DNA of 47,500 nucleotides from Neocallimastix lanati (nom. inval.) (GCA_016946835.1 JACVTC010000041.1:1045001-1092500); one strand, 5' to 3'. Positions 31,961-45,527 are shown, counted from the stretch's first letter. A program made the numbers and translations. Notes: generated from the sequence alone by a model not told the origin.

Positions 31961-32345
31961 TAAAATTAATTATGAAATTGGAAAAAATTCAATTCTTTTA
32001 GATTTAAAAACTAAACGTATATTTAATGAAGTTTCGCAAGTAATGTGATTTATATGTCCTGAATATAATATAATTAAATCCAAAATTACAAGAAATATAA
32101 ATAAACAACTACTTCCTGATGTAACAAAGTTTGATGAAATTCCTGATGAATCAAAATGTTATAAAACAGTAAGAAATGAATATTTTATGATATTCAAGAA
32201 TCCTAATTTAATAATCTTCCAATTCCTATTCCAAGCAAAATTATTTATGAAATATAAATGAAGATATATTTACAGATAATACTTTTTATATTGTACCTAA
32301 ATTTTGTGATCCCCATACATTATTCGATATATGTTCAATATTATA
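31960..32345 (+). pseudogene. Mutator-like (MULE) transposase relic
   Basis: Broken plus-strand reading gives stretches such as VTKFDEIPDESKCYKT and NEYFMIFKNPNLIIFQ, then after a frameshift DNTFYIVPKF, which resembles the first catalytic Asp region of MULE transposases (DGTF...P.F). Stops and frameshifts throughout. A further fragment near 32895-33015 may be another decayed part. The assignment rests on recalled family pattern and is moderate. Confidence 0.45.
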
Positions 32346-33973
32346 ATAATAATTCTAATTTTTAAATAATTTATTTAAAATATTCTAAAAATTTCAAAAT
32401 TTATTTATTATTATTTGTTTCACATCTAATTTTGCAATAAATATCAATTATATATTCAGGATTTACAAAAGGTAAGTTCGAAATAACTTTATAATGAATA
32501 TATATATTATTAAATTTTACTACATTATGACATAATTCATTTTTTTAAACTCTAATGCTTTTTATTGTGCCAAATACAGAATTTAATATTTATGTTAGGA
32601 AATATTTTTTCTACTACATTAGATATGCCTTTTTCGAAATAATAATGAAAATCTTTTTGAATAAGTAATTATTGCTATATTTATTAGTATTTTTTTTAAA
32701 TAATATCTCATATAATATATATAGCCTATTCTTTATTTTTTAATATCAAAAAAGAAATAGAATAAAAACTATTTAATCATATAATATAAGTTCTAATAAT
32801 GAATACTTGATCTTTAAATAATTTGTTGTCAAAAAAAAAAAAAACCTTCTTTTTATAAGTTAATATATAAAACAATACTTTATCTTATAAGAATAAAAAA
32901 GTTTTAGGAAGAACTGATAAAATCAATATTTTAATTGAAAAATATAAAACTGTGGAATCCGAATTAATTTATAATAAAGACCCAAAAATGGTACTGTTGA
33001 ATTATAGTTACAATGCTTAATTAATTTAAATAATATAAATACTAATTTGTAATAAATGACAGAGTAATGATCAAATGAAAAAAATTATTAAAATTCTGTC
33101 GTACAAAGTTATAAGAATATTTCCTATTTATTTATTTAATTTAAAAATATATAAAATTAGAAATTTTATATATTTTTATATTAATATAAAGAATATTGTT
33201 TTTAAATAACATTTTATTTTTAAAAATAATTAAAGAATATTATTTTATATTTTAAGATATATAAACTTTTTAATTTTTTTTAAATGTTTTTTATTTTATT
33301 TTATTTCATTTTAAATACTTTTTATAGATTTAAATAATATTGTATTTTTTTTTTAAATATATATATATATATATATATGAAAATTTCTAAAATACTCTAT
33401 TTTTAAAAAATATATATTCATTTAAAAAAATATAAAAATATTTTTTAAAAAAAAAATATAAAAATATTTTTTAAAAAAAATATATATATATATATATATA
33501 AAAATTTGACTTGTTAAAATATTTATTTATTAATTTATTTACTTAATTTTTGAAAAGTCACATTTTCCGAAATGCAACATTTTCTATTTATTTATTTATT
33601 TATTTATTCATAAACATTAATAGTTTTTATGTGCAACTTTTAATATACTTTTATATTTTAAAAATAATTTCTTATTCATTATAAATTAAGTAAGGAATAA
33701 ATATGTATATATATATAAACATATTTTTTTTTTTCTTTTTTTTTTTTAAATTTAAATAAACTATAAAAAGAAAAATATAAATAAATATATAGAAAAATTA
33801 ATAAATTTATATTTAAATAGTAATTGAATATAACTAAAATTAAATATTTAAACAAGCTTAAATAAATAATAATTATTTAAGTCTTAATAATAAAATACAA
33901 CCAATAATATTTTTTCAACTTTTAAGATATATTTTTTTCTTATATAAAAATAGACAATTATTGATATATTTTA
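32346..33973. other. AT-rich intergenic DNA
   Basis: Includes (TA)n runs at about 33356-33378 and 33478-33500, and a lone TTTTCCGAAATGCAACATTTTC (33551-33572) that looks like a leftover end of the CATTTCG MITE family. Otherwise nothing recognised. Confidence 0.5.
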
Positions 33974-36900
33974 TTAATCTTTAACAGACTCAATACCTCT
34001 ATTATTAGAATTATATCGTAATTTTTTAGGTGTGGATTTTTTAGAAATGTCTATATCATATGTATCTCGAATTTCTTTTTTAATATCATTACATATTTTT
34101 TCTGTTATAGAACATTTTAATAAAGCAACATTTCTGTCGTAATTATCCTTTGAATTTGATTTACTTATTTTATTTATATAATCTGAATTATTCTTTTTTA
34201 ATATATTATTTTTATTATATTGATCCTCATTATTACGTTCAATTGTATTATAACCATTATAACTTACTGATTTTGACAAAGGCTTTTTGGGTTTTTCATT
34301 ATTTCCTTTAAAACTATCATCATTATTATTGGAATATAATGATATTGTAATTGGTGTATTTTTATGTTTATATGATGACTTTTTCATATTATTATCTATG
34401 CTTTTAATATTATCATTATTTAAGGTATTTTCATCTAATGGCTTTGGAGGTACATTTTTGTCTATTAATGATTTTTGACGTGTTAAATTTTTTATTTCAA
34501 CACTCTCATTATTATTATTTTCAACATTACTACTTGTATTTTTTTCAAGATTTAATTTTTCTTGTAATGCATTTATCATTTTGGAGTAAATAACTGAATT
34601 TTCATCTGAAATATTTCCTTTATAATTATTAAAGTAATACTCGTCTAAGCTGTAATCGGTTTTAGTATCATCTGCAAATGAACCTTTATCATTTTTAGTA
34701 ATATTGCGTGAATTCTCTGTATCTTTGTAGCTATCACTACGTTTAGGTATTAGATTATTTTTTTCCATTTCTTCACGAAGTTTTACATTATATAATGATT
34801 CTAAACTTTTTAGCATTCTATTATATTCATCCTCCATTTTAAAGTGATTATTTTTTGATAATTCTCTTTTTTGAAATGGCATTTTATGAATATCATCCTT
34901 TTCTTCATTATATGAGGATATATTATCATTATTATTAATCTTATCGTAATTTTTATCATTAGTATTAATTTCCTTTAAATCAAATTTGTCTAAGATATTA
35001 TTTTCGTTAATATTTGATAATTTGTTTAAATCTTTTTCAGGATAAAATATCTTTGAATAATACTTAATTAAATTATATGGTTTCTTAGCTGTTTTTAATT
35101 CAATTAATAAGTTATCAAGAGAATCTGAATCAATATTATTACGAAAAATCCCAAATATATAAATTGATCTTAATTCAACTAACTCTTTCATATATAGTTT
35201 CATTAATTGCTGTATATTTTCAGATGTCATATTTCTTAAAGCATTACTTATATATCCCATTACGTTATTATGAATGGCTTCGTTGATATCATAAATATTA
35301 CTAAGATGATTAATCTTTTCAATTTTCATATTAATTGAATTAATTTTCTCATCTAACGAATCTATTTTCTCATTTTCTATTATTGATAATAAAGATTCTT
35401 TGGAATTATTAATTTCATCTCTTATACCAAAATTTTTTTGAATTAATAATTCCTTTTTTTCTAATTCTAATTTAACTCTTTTTTCATATAAGACATTTTT
35501 AAGATTATAAAGTTCTTTAGTTATTGTATATTGCTCAATTTCTTTATCAATCAATTGTTTTTTCCATTGAACTTGTAATGATAATAATTTAGAACTTTTA
35601 TTATTTTCTATTGTTTTATTTTTATTTTTAATGTTCGTTTTTTTAGTAGATTCAACTTGACTCTTTGAATGATAAAGTAATGGACAATTACTGGCTGTAC
35701 TATTTTTTCTTGAATATAATGATGTTGAAGATTTTGTTCTATAGCCAATTTTCTGAACTTGACTTTTACTTTTATTTATTAGTAACATCATTGATTTTAG
35801 TTTTTTACTTGAGTTTAATACTTCTTCATTCTTTTTCTTTAAAAGTTCTTTCTAATATTATAATTTTATAATATATTTTTATTTTTTATTATATATTATA
35901 ATTACAATCATTATATACTAAAAATAACATATTATTATTATATTACCTGTATTTGATTATTTTTTTCCAATTTTTCAGCTAATGAAGAAGCTTCCTTTTC
36001 TCTTCTTTTTAATCTCACAATTTCTTGCTCATTTGAAAATTGAATTCTTTTATTTTTTTCAACTTCACTTTTCATCTTCTGAAGTAACTTTGTTTTTTCA
36101 TCTAATATTATTTTGAATATTAAAATAATTAATTTTATAATAGTAAATAATTAATACTATAATTAGTATATGTAAATAAAAATTTTTTTTTTATTTAATA
36201 GGATTTTACTTTTTAAATTTTCAATATTGTTTTTTAAGTTTTTAATTAAGTTCTCATTTTGATTTTTTGACATGGAATATGTTATATCTTTATTTTTATA
36301 TTTTACTTTTAATTGTGATATTTCAGTTTCTAATTTTTTAATTTTTTCTTCAAGTTTCTTTTTTTGATCAATAATTAACTTTTGAAAATTAAAAATAAAA
36401 ATAAAAAATAAATAAAATAAATAAATATTTTTTAACTTATAATAATTTTGTCTTAGTATTCATAAAATATTTATATTAATGAATTACTATGAATTACTTT
36501 TTCTTTTTTTCCATCATCTTCTGTTTCATTTATTTTTTTTAACGCCATATCTCTTTCATTTTGTGCAGATGTTAACATATTTTGAAGTAACTTTAATTTT
36601 TCTTCATATTTTAACTTCATCAAATTATATTCTTGTTGACTGCTTAATAAACTTTCTAATAATTCTTCCTTTAACTGTATATCATTTTGAAGTTGATCTA
36701 CTAAAAGAGTTTCATAAATAACTTTTGATTCATCTTCTTTTAAATCAGATATATCGATATCATCATTTGACAAAGATTTAGAAATATTATTATTAATCTA
36801 ATTTAAATTTAAATATATATTATATTTTAACAATTAAAATTTTATATTTTATTTAGGTATATTTATATTTCGTTACAATTTCATTTAAACTTGTGTCAGA

Positions 36901-37864
36901 TTTATCGTAGCTACCACTACTATTCATTGGAATATCATAAAAAATCTGTTATTATTTTATATTTTTTTATAAAAAATTTAATGAATATATTCATTAAAAG
37001 TAAATTATAAATAATTATATTACTTCTTCACTACTATCTTTCTTATCATCTGAATTATCTCTTTTTAATTTTAAATTTTGGTAATCTCTTTTCTTTTTTT
37101 CCACCATTTCTATTTGCTTTTGAATTTCTTCTCTTGCTTTATCAATCACAGGAGCAATTTTTTTTTGAGAACAACATTCATCTATTCCCATTATAATATC
37201 ATGGTACATAGAAAATTTGCTTAAAGATTGATTATTTATTAAATACTGGATACTTAAATCTTTTTCTAAATTCATGCATTTTTCTCTTAAATTTTCTATT
37301 TTCTTAATATATTCAATAATGAATCTATTTTCAATATCTTCTTTTTTTTCTTCTTTTTCAGTTTTATCATTCTCATTATTATTTTCATCATTATCACTAA
37401 ATATTTTAGAACTTCCAATAATTCTATTAATTTTTTCTTTTATATCATCCTTAATGTCATCAGATTCATAATTCCTTAACTTTAAATTTAAAATTAGTGA
37501 ATCTCTTTCTACTTCTGCTTTGACAATTTCATTTTTCAAATCACACATTTGAGACTCATAAAAAATTATTTTTAGATTGAGTTGTTCAATTTCACATTGC
37601 TGATTCAGAACCTTTTCTTTTAATAAATCATTTTGTTTCTTTTTGTCTTTTATCTCTATAATATCATTGTTAATTTGTGTATCTATATCAAGATTAAAAA
37701 AATTTTCATTTAAATTAAGTGATTTGTCATTATTTATACTATATGAATTATCATTAATATTTGTTTGTTTATTCATATTATAAGATTTATGGTTATCAAA
37801 TATCCTGCTATTTTCATTAAATGATTTATCTCTATTAATCATCTTGCTATTTAAGTTATTATTC

Positions 37865-37899
<35 letters not shown>

Positions 37900-39568
37900 T
37901 ATATCACAACTATTAGTTTTTCTAAAATCTATATTTTCTTCATTATTTTGTTTATACTTCAATTTTACTATTTCACTTTTTAATCGTTCATTTTCTTCTT
38001 TTATTTTTAAAAATTCTTCAAAATTAACCTCTACATTCTTATAATTTCTATTTATAACTGCTTCATTTTTAATCATTCTTGCTCTACTTGCATATCTTAA
38101 TGTATTTAAACTTTCATTATAATCCAACTCACAACAACTAATACATGAAAGCATCAATGTTTTTGAATTACCACCTAAACTATCCTGTAAAAGACGAGTT
38201 AATTTCGAATCTCGATATGGGATATGTCTATCTGGATGAGTTTCATCCGTCAAAGCATTAATTACATTTCCTAATGCAAATAATCCTTGATTAATTGTAA
38301 TTCCTTCCTTTACTCTTTCACCTATAGCCCCGGTTCTTTTTAATCGTTCTGAACCTGCTAAATCAACGAAATGAAATTTAGACATTAGGCAAATCCATTT
38401 TTCTTTATTATTATTACTATAATTATTACTATAATTATTACTATTATTATCATTTTCATTATTATTATTATAATCATCATTATCATTATCATTATCACTA
38501 TCATTTTTATTATTATAACAATTATTATTATTATTACTACTATTATTATTATTGTTATTATTATTATTATTATTAATTTCTCCATTATCATTTTCTTTAT
38601 TCTTTTTGAAATTGTTTAAATTTTCTTCGTTCTTTTTATTACTTATGTTTATTTGAATATCATTTTCTTGAAGTATTTCTTGTTTAAGATTAATCGAAAA
38701 TATTGCATGTGATCTTGAGGAAGACATATTCATATCTGTTGATCCTGTACTTCTAATAAGCGATCCTTTTTCCAATAAATTTAATAAATCTTCTGGAGAT
38801 TCAACATCAATTTCTGTAACGCCATACCAATTAATAATCCCATTTGCATCTTCTCTTATTTGTAGTGAAGTTGTGTTTGCATTCATATTTACCGATGTTG
38901 GATTAATATTAGTATTTGACAATTGTTTAATTTTTGGATTTAATAAATCATTTAGATCTTCATTATACAATTCTAAATATGTTACCGAAAGCTTATATTT
39001 GTACTCTAATGAATTTTTACTTTTTAAAATTGAAAATAATTCATATATTGCTCGAGGTATTATTCCTATATTATCAATAATAATCATTTATATATATAAT
39101 TAAAAAAAATAATTTAAAATAATGAAAAAAAAGAATATATATATATACCTTGATTTTCGGAATTTATTTCATTTTCAAGACCTGTACCCATACTATATGT
39201 TTTTCCTGATCCAGTCTATTATATTATTATGATGAAATAATTAAAGTTTAATAATAGCAAATATTTTATTATAACTATATTAATAATATTGATTATAATT
39301 GGGTTTTCATTACTTGACCATACGCTAATATTGTTGCGTTAAAACCATCAATAAAATTCATTAATAATGGTCTTACACAAGATGTATATACTTCTTTTTG
39401 TGTTGCATTATCATCAAATATATAATCAAAAGAAAATTTTCGGTCCGGATGAAGAATTAATTGTGGAATATTATTATTATTACTAATTGAAACACATTTG
39501 TGATTACCATTAAGACGTTCTTTTGCTGATAATGGTCGAATTCGTAATGCTACCTTTACAGAGGACAT
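33974..39568 (-). CDS. Kinesin-4-like motor protein, eight exons
   Basis: Exons (minus): 39314-39568, 39149-39215, 37024-39065, 36877-36945, 36498-36797, 36210-36378, 35947-36101, 33974-35851, giving about 1644 residues. All junctions have gta... donors and ...ag acceptors and keep frame. The N-terminal motor has VKVALRIRPL, the P-loop GQTGSGKT split by intron 1 (residues 84-91), switch I SSRSH (about 223-227), switch II DLAGSE (about 342-347) and YRDSKLTRLLQDSLGG. Between the switches lies an Asn-rich insert of about 90 residues. Long coiled coils follow (about 460-1150), then a low-complexity, Asn/Ser/Lys-rich tail. Motor sequence best fits kinesin-4 (KIF4/KIF27 type), microtubule motors acting on spindles, chromosomes or axonemes. 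A flagellar role is possible in a zoospore-forming fungus. The C-terminal exon could belong to a separate gene, but frame and splice sites favour one protein. Confidence 0.85.
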
Positions 39569-40521
39569 TTTTTAAAATTATTTTATATTTTTATATTTAA
39601 AAATTATTGATAGTCAATGCATTAAAATATTTATTATAAAAAAGGTATAAATTTATTAAAATAATAATAAAATTTAGAAAATATGTATTATTTTCATTTT
39701 CTAATAATATTTTTTAATATAATGATATTATTTCTTAGAATAATTTTAAAATAAATTTTTAATAAAATAAAAAATATATATAAAATAAACTTGTAATTTT
39801 AAAAATTATAAATTTTAAATATTTAAGAATTTGATAACTTTACATAAGTAAAAAATTACAAATTTTAGAAATACATAATAAAAAATAATCATATTTTATA
39901 TTTTAAGATATTTGTTATGTAATTCTAATTCTAATCCTATTTACAAGATTTATTTATCTTTATATAATATGTAATTTAATATATTTATATATACTTTTGT
40001 AATCAAATTATTTTTTATTTCTTAATATATTCTATTATTTATTTATTTTTTAAAAATAATCTTTTTTATTGTAATTAGTAAAATATATATAAAAAAAAAT
40101 AAAATAAAATAAAATAAAATTAAAATTAAAAAAAAATATAAATAAATAAAATTGAAAAGAAAAAAAAAAGAATAAAAATAAAAATACATTTAAATAGAAG
40201 AAAAAAGGAAAGCAAAATAAGTATAAAAAAAATTAAATATAAGATTAATAATAATAATAGAACGAAATAATTGTTTTATTAATGTAAGGAAAGAACAATG
40301 TTAATTTTATATATATATATATTTGATGTAAATCAATATTTTTTTTTATAATAATTTATAACATTTTATTTTTATTATTATTATTGATTTATTTTTGATA
40401 TAAAACATTTGAATTTATATAAAAAAATGAAATAATAAATAAAAAAGTGAAGTAATATATTAATAAACGTAAATAAAGTTTTAATTAAAATTATAAAACA
40501 GTATATATTGTATTCCTAAAA
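39569..40521. other. Divergent promoter region, kinesin and UBAC2-like genes
   Basis: About 950 bp of AT-rich DNA between two divergently transcribed genes. It must hold both promoters, but no specific element was recognised. Confidence 0.6.
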
Positions 40522-41798
40522 ATGTCAGATTCAGGTTTTAGAGGTTTTACAAATGCTTCTGTAACAAAGTTATCTATGGTAGCCTTTTCGGCTCATACTT
40601 TTCTTTCATCTATTATGGATACAAGACATATGCATCATCTACAATATGAAAATTTAAAAAGACATCAATATCATAAAATAATTACAAAAAATTCTGGTAT
40701 ATATTATTATTATTTTTTTTAATTATTAAATGTTAAATTATTTATTTTTACATCTTTCAATTATATTAATCTTATTATTATTACTTAAAATCAGTGTTTT
40801 CAAATTCCGGTTCACTAATATTTAGTTTATTACTTTTATATCAATTTCGTATTCTTGAAAGACAAAGAGGTTCTTCAAAGTACATATGTAATTATCAATG
40901 AAAATTTCTGAAAATAAATAATTATAATACTATACAGTAATTATAGTAATAATAATTTAAAAAATAAAGAACAAAAGCAATATTGAAAATTAATTATTTA
41001 ATAAATATATTTCTTTTTTAGGTTATATAATTACAGTAGAAATCTTAACTTCAACATTAGAAACTCTTTATATAATTGTTATGAATACTCTAAATATTAA
41101 AGCAATTATTCCTTCTGGACCATATGCAATTTTAGCATCAACATTATATTTATATTATAAGACAGTTCCAGAATCATTTACAATGAAAATATTAGGAATA
41201 AACTTTTCTGATAAAATTTTTTCATATTTATTAGCATTCCAAGTAATTATTAACTTCTTTTTAACTTACATATTATAAAAATAATTTTTTTTAAAAAATT
41301 TATATTTTAAACTAATATTCTGAAATAAATAATATTAGTTATATTTCTCTGAATCAATAAGTACTTTACCATCCTTGATAATTGGTCTTATATCAGGCAT
41401 ATTATATAATTCGAATATATTAGGAATGAAAAATTGGCGTTTTCCAAAATTTATTCAAAATATCTTTAAAAAATATGTTGCACCAATTGTTGGCATTAAA
41501 AAAACACGTTCATTATCTATTCCAACACAAAATATAAATAATACACACCGTTCTCAAATAATTACACCAAATGAAGAATATATTAAATTATTAAAAGATA
41601 TGGGATTCACAAATGAAGATCGTATTAAACAAGCTCTTATTCAAACAAATAATGATCCAACAAGGTAATTTTATATTATAATATTCGATAACTACAACAT
41701 ATATTTGAAATTCCTTTATTAAATAAAAAAACACTAAATTAATTTATTTAAAATGTTTTTACATATATAGAGCCACTGAAATTCTTATCAACTCCTAA
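40522..41798 (+). CDS. UBAC2: UBAC2-like ER membrane protein with UBA domain
   Basis: Five exons: 40522-40696, 40795-40887, 41022-41242, 41339-41664, 41771-41798; 280 residues. The middle has several hydrophobic segments of a rhomboid-like fold. The stretch LLYQFRILERQRGSSKY matches the conserved YNFRIFERRYGSRKF region of animal UBAC2, followed by the PSG and ILG motifs. The C-terminus (about 239-279) is a UBA domain, with LLKDMGF and the helix-3 residues supplied by exons 4 and 5. UBAC2 and the fungal Dsc2 relatives are rhomboid pseudoproteases acting in ER-associated degradation; the UBA domain binds ubiquitin. No Ser-His catalytic pair was recognised. The last exon encodes only nine residues, so it is missed in simple frame searches. 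Intron 2's donor was chosen to keep the conserved Tyr-Ile stretch in frame. Confidence 0.8.
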
Positions 41799-42994
41799 TG
41801 TTAAATTAACAAATATGGCATTTTGTATTATTGAATATACTGCACTTCGAATGCTAATAAATAATAATATATCAATTATTAAAAATTTAAAAATTAAAAT
41901 AGTATTCAAGTTAACTGTATAAATCAATAATTTTTATGTAAAAGTTAATATATCAAAATGAAATGAAATGAATAGATCAAATTTAAATATGAAATACAAA
42001 ATAAAAAGTATAAATAGTGAAGCATTATAAAAGAGTAAATAAAAATATAATAAAATAAAGTGAACTGTTAAGTACTATAAAAAAATAAAGTATTAATAAA
42101 AATAAAATAAAAAAACTATGAAATGAATGAATTTGAAATAAATGATTATTATTTATTATTTTTATTGTTTGTAAAATTAATGTTCATTTTGAATATTTTT
42201 TAACAATTAGAAAATTTGAAGAATAAACTTCTATACAAATTCATCAATTTTAATTATTAAATATTTTAAATCTCATAATATTAAAAATAAAGATCAAAAT
42301 ATTCAATATCCTGAAGGTAATTTCTTTATAATAAATTATATAAATTCACATATTGAATTTTTGATAAATTTTAATTTAAAATAAAAGCTTAATTATTAAT
42401 ATATAACATATATATAGTAATTAAACTTTTGATTTATTTTGACTAAATCAATAAAAAGAATGATATGAAATAATTAGTTCAAACTCTAACGATTTAGTTT
42501 AGGATTCGGAAGACTATATCAATTTTTATAATTCAATATTAAATGTATTACTAATAATAATATCAAACATATATTTACAATGATTAATAATGTATAATAC
42601 ATTAGCTCATTAAATTTTTAAAGATTACACTTTAATAATGTATTATTTAATATAAATAAAAATATTAAAAAGTCTCACTATCAGTATATCTAACATTCAA
42701 ATTCCAATTAAATTAAAACTTCAATTTCAAAATGATAAACTAATAATTTTAATCGTTATAAAATGATATATCAAAAAACTTTTAATATATATTCGAATTT
42801 AATATTATAATACATTTTTCTAATTGATATTAATTATTAATACACCTGTATATAAATTAATTTTCAACCATAAAATTTCAATATTAAAAAAAAAACTTCA
42901 CACAATAATTTCTCTCAATTTTGAATCAATATATATTATTAATTTTCCAATATTACTTTATTGTAAATTTATCTAAGGGCAATTTTTTATTAAT
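41799..42994. other. Intergenic DNA between convergent genes
   Basis: About 1.2 kb, AT-rich, between the 3' ends of the UBAC2-like and RPL14 genes. No frames, RNA genes or repeats beyond simple sequence were recognised. Confidence 0.65.
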
Positions 42995-43729
42995 CTAATT
43001 TTGCTTCTTAAGCTTAGCAAATTCACGGTTAATAACATTGCGACGCTATTTTTTAAAAAACATATAAAATATTTTTAAATTATTATTTATATTTTCATTT
43101 CTATCTATTTTATTTAATATATTCACTTACTTGCTTCTTAGCAATCATAAGCTTGAAACGATCGAAATCGCTAAGGGTAGCTCTAGTGTTTCTAGCAGCA
43201 ATCTTCTTGGCGAAGGAAGTGTTGTTGAAAGCTTCAACAATCTTTTGGTCAGCAAGACGCTTAGCAACAACTGGAGAACGAGCACCACGTGGAAGGTTGG
43301 CAACCTTAACACCAGTAATGTTAAGACGCTTGAAAGACATAGCTTGACGTGGAACATTGGTGGTTGGACCATCAATTAAAGCCTATTATAATTATTTGAT
43401 TTGATTTTATATTAATATTATATTAATCTTTCATATTCAATAATTCATCCATCAACATATATAATATTTACTCTGGCATGATCAATAATGTCAACAATAA
43501 CGGCTAATTTACCGGCATCTGGACCATAAGTGATCATAACAACACGTCCAACTTCGACAATCTTCTTGAACTATTTTAATATTTATTATTAATATTAAAA
43601 TATTCAATGAACATTTATATAAAAATTACCATGCATTTAAATTAAAAAAAATATTAATCATTTATAAACTAAATATAACACATTACTATTAACTTCATTA
43701 AATTTTTTATCTTAATATACCTCAACCAT
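42995..43729 (-). CDS. RPL14: 60S ribosomal protein L14 (eL14)
   Basis: Four exons on the minus strand: 43721-43729 (Met-Val-Glu only), 43472-43570, 43131-43382, 42995-43045; 136 residues, the normal eL14 length. Exon 2 encodes [11 protein letters not shown] and [16 protein letters not shown], the KOW/SH3-like part. Exon 3 gives the [10 protein letters not shown] region and the basic middle, and exon 4 the [14 protein letters not shown] end. All introns are short with canonical gta and tag ends. Part of the large ribosomal subunit; it binds rRNA. Codons are GC-richer (GGT, CGT, AAG) than in neighbouring genes, as expected for strong expression. Divergent from RPL5 and sharing its promoter region. 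Confidence 0.93.
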
Positions 43730-44004
43730 GTTTATTATCTTAACTTTGTTTTACAAATTTACAAAATTACCCTCTTTATAAAAAATTGAGGAAGATCTGA
43801 AAGAGATAGAATTATATGGATCTTGAAACTTCCTTCACTATATTCAAATGATTCTTTGATTAGCCAATCATATTTAATTTATATTATTTAAAAAGGTTAA
43901 ATAAAATGTGATTGGCGATTATAATATGATTTAACATTAAATAAAAGATTTGAAACTTTAAAATAATTTTGGAACTCTCTCTTTCATATATTTATTAATA
44001 AAAA
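43730..44004. promoter_or_regulatory. Shared RPL14-RPL5 divergent promoter
   Basis: 275 bp between the two start codons. It contains an inverted repeat of GCCAATCA (43863-43870 on plus, 43909-43916 as TGATTGGC), giving one CCAAT box per direction, about 135 bp from the RPL14 ATG and 90 bp from the RPL5 ATG. Such symmetry would suit co-regulation of the two subunit proteins. Function is inferred. Confidence 0.55.
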
Positions 44005-45082
44005 ATGGTAAAAAAATTTGAATATTTAAATATATGTATTTTTTATATTGTAGTATGATATGATTATTAATCCGTTGAATAATTGGATAATTAAATAGGT
44101 TTTCGTCAAGACTGTCAAGAACAAGGCTTATTTCAAGCGTTACCAAGTTAAATACAGAAGAAGACGTGGTATGTTTAAATTTTTTTTACTTTATAATATA
44201 TTCATATAGATTGTACATTGAAGAGTAATTAATAAATAATAATTTAAATTTTATTTAGAGGGTAAAACTGATTATTATGCCCGTAAGAGATTAGTTACTC
44301 AAGCTAAGAACAAGTACAACTCACCAAAGTACAGACTTGTTGTTCGTTTCACCAATACCGATATTATTGCTCAATTTGTTTACTCTAAGATTGAAGGCGA
44401 TTACATTCTCTCTGCTGCCTACGCCCATGAATTACCAAACTATGGTATTAAGGTTGGTTTAACTAACTGGGCTGCTGCTTACGCTACTGGTCTCCTTGCC
44501 GCTCGTCGTGTTCTTAAGAAGCTTGGTCTTGACACTAAATATGAAGGTGTTACTGAAGCTAATGGTGAACACTATGAAGTTGAAGAAAACGAAGAAGGTC
44601 CACGTCCATTCAAGGCTTTCCTTGATGTTGGTCTTAGACGTACTACTACTGGTAGCAAGGTATTTGCTGTTATGAAGGGTGCTGCTGATGGTGGTGTTCT
44701 TGTTCCACATAGTGAAACTAGATTCCCAGGTTATGATTCCGAAGAAAAGAGTCTTGATGCTGAAGTTCTTAGAGACTATATATTCGGTCAACATGTTGCT
44801 GAATACATGCGTACTCTCGAAGAAGAAGATGAAGAAAAGTACAAGAAACAATTCTCCAGATTTATTGCTGCTGGAGTGTCTGCTGATGATCTTGAAGGCA
44901 TGTATGCTGAAGCTCACAAGAAGATTCGTGCTAACCCAGAATTCGTCAAGAAGGAACGTACCCCACTTACTGACGAACAAAAGGCTCAACTCAAGAAGTT
45001 CAAGAGTCAAAAGCGCAACCTTAAGCAAAGAAAGGATCGTATCAGACAAAAGATTGCTGCTTTCGAAAGAAAATTCGAATAA
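44005..45082 (+). CDS. RPL5: 60S ribosomal protein L5 (uL18)
   Basis: Three exons: 44005-44007 (the ATG alone), 44099-44168, 44259-45082; 298 residues, matching the usual 297. Conserved stretches include [22 protein letters not shown], interrupted by intron 2 after the Arg run, then [21 protein letters not shown] and [11 protein letters not shown], and a basic C-terminal tail. L5 binds 5S rRNA with L11 and is imported to the nucleolus as the 5S RNP. The single-codon first exon is inferred: the conserved frame opens at an acceptor with no Met, and ATG|gtaaaa 91 bp upstream is the best donor-linked start. It yields Met-Val-Phe where other species have Met-Gly-Phe. Codon usage is GC-biased, as in RPL14. 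Confidence 0.93.
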
Positions 45083-45496
45083 ATATTTATATAATGTAAA
45101 ATCATTTATAGTAAATGCAATTATAATAAAGTCTGCATTATTGATAAATATAGTATTTATCAAATTAAAATTAAAATGTATTTAAAGTAATTTATTTATT
45201 TATATTTAAATAGAAAATTTACCATCCATATAAAATTTATTGTGTGATGAATTTAAATAACTATGTGTGTAATAGATTTTATAATTATTAATGGTTGTTT
45301 GTGTGAAGTAAATAATTTATATTAGATGGAAATAAAAGTTAGGGATTATACATAGTTTTTATTTTACTATAAATTATGGTTTTAATTATTTTTAATATTA
45401 AAGTTAAGATTTATATTGATCATTTTCTTAAATTTTGTACGACATATCTAATTTTTTTATTTTTTTTTTTTTTTTAAAGTATTCATCCAAAATATA

Positions 45497-45527
<31 letters not shown>

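Noticed and set aside
38385-38591. Ile/Met-rich minus-strand frame inside the kinesin
   Set aside because: Other-frame shadow of the (AAT)n Asn run in the motor.
43131-43379. Plus-strand frames over RPL14
   Set aside because: Antisense shadows; the minus-strand frame matches eL14.
44459-45163. 234-codon minus-strand frame over RPL5
   Set aside because: Antisense shadow caused by codon bias of RPL5.
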